Source of the DNA: Melanocharis versteri
Taxonomy: Eukaryota > Chordata > Aves > Passeriformes > Melanocharitidae
Length of the DNA stretch: 64,000 nucleotides
Reading direction: 5' to 3'
Assembly: GCA_013397845.1 (NCBI GenBank)
Contig: VZTG01003201.1
Location: 668,522 to 732,521, forward strand
This document shows, piece by piece, positions 11,301-23,300 of this stretch (the stretch's first letter is position 1; each line of letters opens with the position of its first letter). A program made the position numbers and the translations under genes. The notes below the pieces were generated by a model that saw only the letters and a list, made by a program, of their open reading frames with translations, made no database searches and was not told the DNA's origin.

Positions 11301-14300
11301 CCTTGGAAATAGTTATTTCCACTGCAGTTCTCTCTTTTTCCTTTCTCATTAGAACAACAGCAAGTTTTGAGGCCCAGCCTTAAACAACTGAGGCCCAAAG
11401 AAACCTTAATAGAAATCTACTGGAGTCTTTCCATTGCCTTTAGCTGCAATTGGATCAGGTCCTTTGTCAGCACACAATGTTTCCATTCGTTACTTAGCAT
11501 CGGTCATTTCAATACGTGTGCAGTGTTCATACAGGGAATGTAAAATAAACAGGTTTTACCGTAAGTCTTTTTCCAGAACTGAGTTTTTGCTGTTCTGTGT
11601 CTTGTCTTTCATCAGCATCTGTCGCAAATGCCAGCACTTGGTATCTGTCACAGGCAATTTAAAAATATTTTTTTAAAAAATTATAGTTTTGTAGCTAATA
11701 CCTCTATATTAATTAAAAAATAAAAGATAATGAGTATACATACACAGTCTAAAGGACGGCTAGAAAACCTACTGCCACATATCTACCATCAGCAAAGATG
11801 TTAAGACTAGTACAGTGTAGGGTAGCTGCTAAGTGTAAAGGTAGAAATTAAAACAAACATTTCTATTCAGATTTTATGTGGAGTTAAAATAAATTCAACA
11901 GTCTAAATATTAGAAGATAGAAATACAGACCACAAAGATAGAAGAAACCAATTATCAAATTGGGAAATCAGAATTCTAATAAAAAAATGACATTTTTTTG
12001 CTCTTATTAAGCCTTTAAAAAACTTCCTAAACTACTCAGAAATACAATCTGCTCTATCTAATAGTGAAACTTGCAAGCACCTCCATTAAGTAAACTAAGT
12101 AGCTCCAATCTAAGAGACCACAGTAAACTGGAATCAGAAGGTGGCACATTTAGCAAAAGTTGGAAGGTTTGTGGGGGTTTTATTATTTTAACTGCCAACA
12201 AACCATATTAAGAAAAATTGGCAATGAAGACATTTGAACAAATGATATCAACTGCCATAAAAGCTCTGCCCATCTATCTGTCCTCTTTACACATGCAATC
12301 CTCAGTGTTCAAACTGTGTCTTCATTGATTCTTCTGAAACTGTTTCTTGAATTTGTGCTGGTATCCTAGCTCACTGATCTACCCCACTTCTTGTGTATGC
12401 ACATAGATAATCTGTGAAATACTGAAGGTTTCTACGTAAGTGAAATAAACAATAGGATAAGACCCAACACAAACTTATCCAAAAGACAGCATTTAATTCT
12501 TGAAGTCGTAGAGTGTCATCAGCTCCTAAACTTAAACCAACACAATTCTGAATGTTCCAATTCAATCTAAAATAACAGTACGTATTTTTCTTCATTGTCA
12601 AAGTTAAGAGATTTAGAACGATGACAACAATATTCCTCACATTTCATGCATGTATTGTGGTGTAGTGTCGCTGCGCGGGGCAATAGAAAGAGCAAACTCA
12701 CACCGGGCTGTAGAAAGCAGAAGTGAAGTGTCTTTATTTTGATTCTAACTTTTATATAGAGATATCTACATAATAGTGATTGGACAGTGTCATTCCACCC
12801 CTCAGGGGGATTGGTCAAAGCCTTGGAGCTCCAGTTAGCAAAACATGAGATTAGAAAGAGAAAAGAATGTCCCAGTTTATCTTGTTTTCTTACAGAGTTC
12901 GTGAGAAGGAGAAACCTTCTTCGGACTGCACGTCCACAGTGTAGCAAAAGAACAAGGCGTAATGGCCATACACTAAAACACAAGAAGTTCCACCTCAACA
13001 TGAGGAAGAACTTCTTTACATTGAGGGAGGCAGAGCACTAAAACAAGCTGACCGGGGAGTCATGGAGTCTCCCTCTCTAGAGATATTCACAACCTACCTG
13101 GATATTCCTGTGTCACCTGCTCAAGGTGACCCTGTCTTGGCAGGGGGCTTGCACTAGATGATCTCCAGAGGTCCCTTCCGACCCTAACTATCCAGCGATT
13201 CTCTGCTTGCTACTGAAGGATTTTAGTTTCTAAAACTGTTTTACTTACAGAAGTAAACTAGGTACTTGGAGTAAGAAATCTAATTGCTTAAGGCGAATGC
13301 CATGACCTAGTTAATAAGAGAGCTGCCTTTAGTACAACTAGGATGTCTCTAACTGTCCTCTGTATGAATAAATTTACTTCCCTTTTTCAGTTTAACACAT
13401 TTATAAGAGAAGTTGCAGATTCACAGACTCATAGAATCACCGAATAAGCCAAGTTGGAAGGGACCCAGAAGGATCCTGACCTAACAAAATTTTCTCTTTT
13501 CACCATATTTTACTGATACTCTTGGAAAGCACCTTAACATTTTATTAACTAATCAGAGACCTAATACGGAGGTTTCAAATCAAGCTCACATCAAACAGCA
13601 ATACATACTGATATTTAAGTATCAGCTACCTGCATGCAGTCTTTCATGAAAAAAAACTCAAGCCACAGATGACCAACACAAACTTTCAACTCGGCTATCA
13701 CATGAAGTGTATAAGAGGCATTTTGCTTTTAGATCTTGAAAGAATTCAGGATCAACCCAGTAAAAATTGCTTTCAAATGAAGCCATTGGTCTGTAAGAGC
13801 TATAAGAAGATGGATAATATGAAGTTTGGCAACTTGTTCTGCTAAAAACATTAGATAGAACTGTTGTATTTTTTATTCAATACAATAAAAATAACCACTT
13901 CTCTCCTTAGTATATCTGTTTCCTTCACTTTAAAAGGATTACTTTACTCTGTTCTAATGTCCTAATATTTCAGACACACACTAGAGATTAGTTCCATTAG
14001 CGTCTTAACATTTGACACTAAAGACCAATAACCAAGTGAAAAATTCCTTTAAAACTATATCCCTACAGTAAGGATGAAACACTTTTGAATTAGTAACAGA
14101 CTGACGAAAAATTTAGTCACATTTTTTGTAAAGGTCAAGAGTCTGAACATAATGAAAACATATGAGATGTTCATTTTAAAGGAAAAAATGTTTCTTTATC
14201 CCTTGACAACATTAATAGATTATATTATTATTTTATTCTAATATTGTTTTAGAATTTTTATTCTAATTTCTTTGGAAAATTACAAATTTTCTATTAAATT

Positions 14301-17300
14301 ACTTTTACTTGCAACACATATATCTCATCCAGTTTTAAGAAAACAATACATGATATCTATAATCTGATTAATCTTAAGAAGCAAAATAAAAAGAGTATTG
14401 CTTGAGAACTACAGGTAACAAAACAAGGCAGCGTGACAAAGCATCATGTTTGACTAACATTCTCTGGATTAGATTCCCAGGGCATTATTCATAAAAGGGG
14501 GCATCCTTATTTTCTTTAATATGTTTCATTACCTCTGAAAAAATCCTTAAGGTACTTGTCAGCCCATTCCTTCAGCCTCATGAGATTCCTCTGAATGGCA
14601 GCCCTACCCTTTTATATTAGCCACTTCCAAAAATTTTACATTGTCCTTGAATTTCAGGACATGCATTCTGTCCTACTATCCAGGATGAAGATGTTAAAGA
14701 AATACTGGCTCCAGTACCATCATAACTCATCTTTGGCTGCTAGTTAGAACTGTGAACAACTAAGCCTGTAAGACTGACAGCTCTGCCACTTTTTCATCCA
14801 TTTTAGTGGGTGTGGATTTTTGTCATCACAGGTAGTAGCTCTGCCCCAAACACTACCCCATTCCAATTTACTCCTAGGCATAGAAATTCAATAACCCTAC
14901 CATTAGTCCTCTGTGAGAACAAGGGTCTGCAACGGGGAAACATCTTGTTTGAAAAAGGCTTCATAGCACACATCCACCACAATGTCCCACTGCTCAAGCA
15001 TCCATTTGATTCTGAACAGACAGATACTTGATAAACTTTCAACATGGTGGTTGCATTGGAGAGCCCCATGGATTCAAGCTGCTCCTCCACAGTAAACACA
15101 AATGCCCCCTTGTCTGTCTTTCAAAATCTTTCTAATTATCTATTAGATTTTTGTCTGGTTGGCCTTAAAACACATAGTCCCTGTGCTTGGAGGAAGTGGA
15201 AATGTCTTGCACAGTCTTTACTTTCCATATTGCTCTATTTTTCTAAATGTTCAACCCATGAACTTTATATGGTCACAAACTAAAATAGCTCACAACAGTT
15301 TCATCCATGTTCCAATGCTGAAAGCACAGACTAGACTGAACTGAAGCAAGGAAAAACCTGGCACTTGGGAGCAACACAGCCTTGATAAACTAGTAGACGT
15401 AATATCTTTATAAAAATAAAATAGGACCATAAAGTCCTCAGGACTCACAGCACACTTTCTTCTATGACTGTACTGAGACAGTAATCACTCAGCAACACAC
15501 AACATCTTTCCTGCAACTACTTGCTTTTGGATACTCCAGTAAAGGCATTAAAAATTAAATAAGATTACTTTCAATGTGTTTACCTAGTAAATGATACCAC
15601 CGAAGTACACTATAATTACTGAACATAAACACATACTTGTAACTCTCAACCTGCTGACAAGAAGACACTGTAATGAAAGAGTCTGTGCGAGAGCTGTAAG
15701 CCAAGGGACCAGGCAGAAGAAAACCAGGTAAAAACCGGCCAAAAGCGTAACTTTCTTGTTCAAACAACATGAGCATCCCATCCATGGACTGTATGCAGAT
15801 CAAATCTCGACCTAAGGAAAGCAACAGAAAGAAATACAAAGGAAACAAAGCAATGTTATTTGTGTGGTTTTAATCCTAAAACCATGAGTAAATTAAAATT
15901 GTACTCATAAGTAATCCTAACAAAAGTAAATTTTCATTTATGGGAGTGTTTACTATGAGGAAAAACACTCCAGCTTTGAAAAAGCTTACTTTCTAAAATA
16001 AACAAACTAGATTGTGGGGGGGAATAACATTCAGAATACATTAAAAAAAAAAGCCAAGATATTTTATTTCAAAACAAAATTCCTAAGGATATAACTATTA
16101 CAATCTCAGTTTAAAGAAAAGTTTCAATATTCCCAAAACACCAAATTATTCTGATTCCTAAATGCTTCCATACCTTACAAGTAGTCATAACAACTGTGGT
16201 TTAAAAATAACCAATTCTATTCTTTCAAGTCTATTTAAGCAACATAACAGAAAGTCCTACAAATATGTATTGTTGTGAAAATAATACAATGGTAATGTCT
16301 TCCATGTTTAACATTCACATTTTCTGTCTTCAAGGAAAGAAAAAACAAACAGTGTCCAACTCTGTATTACCAGCAAGTCTAAAAAACATCAAATAAAAAA
16401 ATTCAGCTTGGAGTAAATTACTTCAAGCCTCATGCATTATTCAGCAGCCACAAGACATGACTTAAGACATGGCTTGGCATGCCTCAAGTGCACCAATCTA
16501 AATTCAAAGTCTCATTGGGAAGATTTCTGAGATCAGAAGCTGATTATGCAGACTGCACTTTACATGCAAGGGTAACAATTCATACAAACAGTATTTTTTA
16601 GGCATTCAAAGAGAGCTATACCACTAAGACAAACACTTTCTGAAGCCGCTAGATGCATCTCTCCTGAATTCATAGATAAGCCCTTATCTTGCAAACACTA
16701 CATAAAATATTTGTAATTCAAAATGTCTATTCACCTCAATTAAAATACTCTATTTTGTCTCAGGAATGATTCTGTATGCATGAATGATCCAAATAAATTG
16801 TCAGTTCACTAAGTTCCACTCTCAATCCTTTAATAAGTTTTCTAACATAGGAAGGTGAAGCAAAACAAAAATAGACTAAAACTTCATTCTTACAGTTCCA
16901 TAAAGGTAACAAAAGTCAAAGAAAAAATCAGTATCTGAAAAGCAACAAATGTACAGTACAAAACATTGTTCATCTCCACTGTGATTCTTCACAGAAACTT
17001 TAACTACTTAAAAATAAATAGCAGTGTAAAAAGCCAGAAAGTATGCCGTATCACTTGTCCTTGTGATTGAAATACACAATAAAAATTTAGCTTAGGGTAA
17101 AAACAGGGAAAAAAAAAAAAGGAAGATAAAGCAGCAGGATCCTTCCCTCCTCCCTCACCTCTTTTTCAGATTTTCCCATTTTCTAAAAATTAAGATCTAC
17201 CATCCTTGTTTTCCAGATTCTGCATATAATTCATAACATGTATCATAAATTCTGTTGCAAGAAAGACATTTGAAAGTGTAATTCATGTTGTCCATTTGGT

Positions 17301-20300
17301 TGAGGCAAAGTTGAATCTTTCGGTCTCTAGTGAAAAGACAAGAAGGAGGCAGACTTCTCTGTGGCACTCACCTACAGGACTAAAGTAAAACAGTAACATT
17401 TGTTGTATCACATAAAATTCTATCCGAACATAACATTTTTTTCTTTTACTGTGAAGCTCATCAAACACACTACAATCCATTTTCCAGAAACGTTGTAAAC
17501 TCTCCTCCCATAGACATACAGAAAATACAACAGAACACAATCCTGAGCAACTTCTAGCTGAACCTGCTTAGGAAGTGGGATTGGACCAGATGATGTCAAG
17601 AGAAGAATCATTCAAATCACACATTCAAAGAAGTCATTCTGTCTTTTATCTCTGAACGACTCCAAGGCATCTACGGTAGATTTCTGTTCCTCTAAGCTGT
17701 GAAATTTCACAGGATTTAGTCCTATCACATGCTCCTGATCAGAACAGAGTACAAACCAGCAGCAAAAATTGAGAAGTTTTGTACTGGTATGCTATCAATG
17801 CTAACGATACCCACTTCCCAACAGCTGCTGACATTACTGTCACACTGCTGATGCAGTCTAGAAAGAGTACAAGTGAGCCAGCTGTATAAAATAATGATTA
17901 ACCAGTAACAGTTCCCTTAGAAACTAGTACAAACACTGATATCTAGTAAAAGGTGCTAGCCCACTGGTTGCCACCACACTCTCTCAGGTATGGTTATTTT
18001 AAAGAATAGTTATTGGCTACTACAAATAACTAGTGGCATTTTTATTTGACATGCAAGAAAACAGAGCTTCATAACCCAGGTGTCTGTGTGACCACAGTCA
18101 TCCTACCTCGGTTACCTCAAAATCACATATGTTCACATTCAGTGTCAGGCATACTGCAAACCCTCTCAACACTTTACACTAGCTAACTGCTCAGTTCCAC
18201 TTCTATTTTACACCTTTATCAAGAATGCAAACCTGTACGTCTGGGTACAGAGAATCTTCAAATCCACTTCCAAAGTCTCCTATGAATTTTCCTACCATCA
18301 GTAGTGCACTACAGAAGAAATCTGCAGCTGTCTGACAGCCCTATTTCCTGAACTTTAACTTTCAATGTCTAACATCAGGGGAACTCCCTGGCACCTGAAA
18401 CCTGAAGACAAATGGATTACAGATAGCAGGTTGAAATTTTTATTTTAAAGGGCACAGTAGTAGAACACACTTGTACTTTGGGGGTTTTTAAAGCTTCCTG
18501 ATTTTCATCTTTTCTTCCCCAGAAAGATATAAGGCCAGAAAAAAAAAACAAGAATGAAAAATTAAAACAGTGAATAAAATAATTTAGGTCACAGAAAAAA
18601 ATAACATCAATGTTGAGTATGTTTAAATTTTTACCATGTTGCTATTCCATTTCGAAAAGTCCCAAACATTGCTTGATATAAGATCAAAAGTAAAAGTCAT
18701 TTAATTGCAAAGTGAATATCCTTACTACCACAGAACTCTTATATGTTTTGTAATAGAATTAAATTTCAGGTACTCCTGGTTATACTGATGGTAGTGAGAA
18801 AACTGTCTTTCAGACAACTGCTGACCACAATCTTTAGGGTTTAAGCTTGTCTAAAATACACAGCTAGGCTGTTGATTTATACTCGTCTGATGAAAACTAC
18901 AGCAGATACAATTGATACAAAGTGATAATCTAGTAGACATATTACAATTCAAATAACAGAAAAAAGTAAAAGTCATTATAAGTGTTGAGGTGTTACTGCT
19001 TAAGTAACAAATAGTAATAGCTTCTGTTCTTCTCTGCATTATAAATATTAATCTTATTCTTAACAATTTCATATCATGAAAGTGATGAAGAGAAACACTA
19101 CAGCACTTCCTGCAATATGTATTAAACTACACGTCATGCCAAACATGGAAGCATTCATCTTTAGCATGCATAATCCCCAATCACACACAAATATCATTGT
19201 TAAAATCTCTCCTGTTTTAACCGTAGTGACACAATTGAATATGACATGACATAATATGACAAGTTCTTTAGAGCATTCCAATGATGTCCAAGCACACTGC
19301 AGTACTGAACTGTACTGTCTAAAGAAACAGAGGCACGAGACTGAATCAGCAATCACTCTATCGGCCTTTAAAAGCACAGCACCACTTCTTAACATATCCA
19401 CCACTTTGTTCATAGTATTTGTGTTGTTCCTACTCAGTAATTTTCAAATTTGGATTTTAACTAGCTTGTACTAGTGGATCAAACTCCAGTTATCCAAACT
19501 ACTACATGCAAAGCATAATTAAAGAAAATTAAATTGTGTATGAATTCTTATTTCCCAGCTTTTTATGGGTCAACTTATTTCCTTTGGCCATTTGTTTTTA
19601 GTGTGTAGCTAGTGAATGGAGTTTTTATGTTTCACTTTGAGAAACACAGTCCTCCAAATACTCAAACAGAAATGTCCATTTCAAAAAAGCTTATTGCAGC
19701 CAGTTGGTCTTGCCAGTGACACATTTATAAAGTGAAAATATAAACCACAGTGTTTTCTGCATATCAGATGGAATCGCTTAGTGTACTCTGCATAGTTTCA
19801 GCAGCTTGTATCTCAAGAGGAATGTCCCTTAGCCAGAAAGTGCTACTTTTAAGCACAAGTCCAGCTACTGTTGTTTTGTAGTTTTGTTATTCTAGCAGGA
19901 TATGAACATATTTACATCACACCTTTAAGCCACAATGTATTTTTAGAGCTAATGCAAAGACAAAATGAGAGGCAGGTGGTAGTTCTTTGAAATAAGCTTC
20001 TAATTAAAGCTATTTTGGACCTCAAGTTTTTTTGCATGTTAATGATTTCCTGTATTCTGAGCTTCCCCTCTGGCACCAAATCATTTTCATAAAACATACA
20101 TTATGTAATCACAAGGCCTGAGCACCATGTGAAACCAGGCAATGAAAACTACAGTGGGATAAATTGGAAATCAGAAAAAACTTCATAAAATTACAGAGTT
20201 TAGGAAGACGTCAGCAGAGAAAACTTTAACTGCCTTCAAGGGTAATCAAATGCCTCACTAAAAAAGCCTCGTGTGGAAGGAAGCATCAATGAAATAAAAT

Positions 20301-23300
20301 GAAAATATAAACTGGCATTTACAACACACTCAGGAGCCTAACAGCCCTTTACTGATACATGGGAAATGTTTTACTAATGTGATAAAAAAGTGACCAGTGA
20401 AGTGATGCACATAAACTATATTCCCACACATGGGACGACAAGTTCCTATCCTGGCTTGAAACAAGCAAGTATGTTTTCCTTTTCTTTCATCACCAAAATT
20501 CACCTCTGAAAATTCTCACAGCATAGGGAACACAGACTTCTCCAGTTCAAACCCATTTTGGAAAATTCTACTTGCTGCTGAGTGTAGCTCCTTCAGCAAA
20601 GCAGATCTGGGGCAACTGTGAAAAGAACTTCAGGAATCAGGTCTGATGAATAGAAAAACCATTTGAAAACAACTTTGAGAACAAGCAGTTCTTCAAGCAA
20701 TGCATGCCTAGTAAAAAGCAAGTCTTATGTTACCTCCCTAACCCAGTGCAGGAAGTATATGTCAGTGTACATTCAGAAAGAACTCTGAATTTACAAGCTT
20801 GGTGGTCTGGTGGCTGCTCCTTGCATAACTACAGAAGGGATCAAAGTTCAGGACTTCAGCTGTGGCCATTCATCCTAGGCTAGAGGATCTGCCTGCCAAT
20901 ACCCTGAACACAAGCAAAGAGGAAAATCACCCTGCATCGCTCAGTGCTAATGCAAGTATCCATCCTAAATGATGCACAAAGTGTACACACGTTCCAGCTG
21001 ACACTGACTGGGTGCTTTTCTGCTGGAATTGAAAAAATCACTCCAATGGGAAGGAAATAAAAATAGAGTAGCGAATAGGAAAATAATTTTAAGAGTAACT
21101 AAGGAGAGTGTTTAAGGAAAACACTAAGTCCTTATTCTACTGATGTTAGCTTTAATTTTTTCCTAATCCATTCTGGATATTAATGTATCGCAGTAAAACA
21201 TTTTCATAAGTCCCAACACAAGAGATGCTCTCTCTGCAACAGCACTCTCTGTAAGGAGCCTCCCTGGTTCAAGTTACAATAAAGCATGGAGTCAGAGCTG
21301 CCACAAGATAAAAAATGTTCTTGCTTCTCTCACCTGTCATACTGTATTCTCTCTATCTAACCTCTTGTAGATTTCTGCCTGCCATAAAACATAAGGAGGA
21401 TTTCAGATGAAAAGAGAATCTTGAACTACTGAAGCATCTCCAAAGGCCAATCAGCCCTCACTCACACAATTAATCCCTCAGAGCAGAGACCTGTGATATA
21501 CTCCTTTGTTCTTGGCTCAAGTCTTACCACAGAAGATGACATAGTTAAATTATGCGACTTGGGAATGATGTCTTTAAATTTCATATTAACTGGAGGTGAT
21601 GGAAGGACACTAATATGGTTCAAAGGAGTAGGATAGACCAGCATGCAGAATAAAGATGCCAAAGTATCACAGCTGCAACATCCAACACACCGAAATTCCA
21701 ACTGAAAGAAACATGGTATTTGGCACTGTGCACACATGACAGGTAAAGTCTCTTCCCCTAAACAGATTATAGTACTAAAATTTGTTTATTACAACCTCCA
21801 TATTAAGTGAATAATTTTTTCTACAATTAAAAGTGGATGTTTCCACCTAGTACAAGAAACACTCTCAGGAAAAATGTTCAGGCAACTGTGAAAGCAGTGT
21901 CTCTCAAAGTTGTTCTCTTTTTCAATGCAGAAAATTAATTACAGACAGCATAACTAGAGGAGGTCTTGAAAATGGCTGTATGCATAGATGTAGCCTGAAT
22001 AATGACGATTCATGAAGAGATGGTAAAATTCTCCCTAAATTCTGTTTGTTGCCATAATTTGTTCAGTAACTACTTTTCAGGCCCTAGCAGCTGCAGAAAT
22101 CTTCTAAGAGCCTTGTATTCATACAGGCATTACAACACTGGCATGCACTTTTTCTAAAGCAAGTAGGTGAAATTCCAGTCTGAGGACCTTTCTGCTGTCA
22201 TCTGAAGTTATACACCTATCATACAGTGTATAAATATTACAGAACATCTTACTGAACTAGCAAATCTCCCACAAACAAGTACTGTCACCAGTTGCCCTTC
22301 CAAATCAATAACATTTGACTGAATAGTTCAGGCACATGGATGTTTTTTAGTGAATCATAAATCAACAGCAGACCTTTCACTGAGTTCAGCTGAAGTTGAA
22401 TACATGCCCTATTTTTCAATATTTTAGGTACTTTCAAAAGTTATCAGTAAAATCTTAGGTCACCACCATAAAATAAATCTCTCAACTTTAAAATTCCATT
22501 TCAAACAGACCTGAAAACTTATAACCAAACAGAACTACATGATCCCACTGTTAAAACCCAGTGAAATTCCCCATCTTTTCTCCTACTTCTCCTTTTATAG
22601 TCACCTTAGACTAAGAAGCTTCATGACTGCGAAGCACTTCCCAGAGCACTTTGAGCTCTGAAGCTCTGTCTCAGGGAGGATGATGAGTGAGTCAAGAGCT
22701 TATGGGTTAGGATTAAAGGGCAGACTAGTAAGAGTGACACCATTGTGAGTGATTGCTACAGGCTGCCTGATGGGGAGGAGGAAGCAGATGAGGAGGAGGA
22801 AGCAGATGAGGAGGAGGAAGCAGATGAGGTCTTATACAGACAGCTGTAAGTAGCCTCACAGTCACAGGCCCTGGTTCTTATGGAGGACTTCAACCATCTT
22901 GACATCTGCTGGAGGAACCACACAGCGAGGCATAAACAACCCAGGAGGTTCGTAGTAAGCACTGACAATAACTTTCTGACACAGGTGGTGAAGGAGCCAA
23001 CTAGGAAAGGTGTGCTGCTGGACGTTTACTAACTAACACAGAAGGTCTGGTTAGAGATGTGAAGGTTGGGGGCAGCCTTGGCTACAGTGACCATGAGATC
23101 ACTGGTATCCTGTGAGGAAGAAGCAGGCCAATGAGTAGGATCACAACCCTGGACTTCAGGAGAGCTAACTTTGGCCTCTTCAGGCACCTTCTTGAAGAAT
23201 CCCACGGGAACATGTCCTGCAAGGCCAAGGGGTCCAAGACAGCTGGTCCAAGCAGCTCTGTGGAGAAGGACCTCGGGTGAACAACAAGATGTCCCTGAGC

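Larger units (their letters stand above)
11645..15636. other. BBS9 intron 6
   Basis: 4.0-kb intron. It contains a solo LTR (12666-12938) abutting a plus-strand CR1 tail (12945-13204), a minus-strand CR1 scrap (13424-13485) and an older diverged CR1 piece (about 14555-14760). The rest is AT-rich with nothing recognised. Confidence 0.85.

Noticed and set aside
12567..13001. 144-codon minus frame and the 84-codon plus frame at 12787
   Set aside because: Both lie across the solo LTR and CR1 and resemble no protein.
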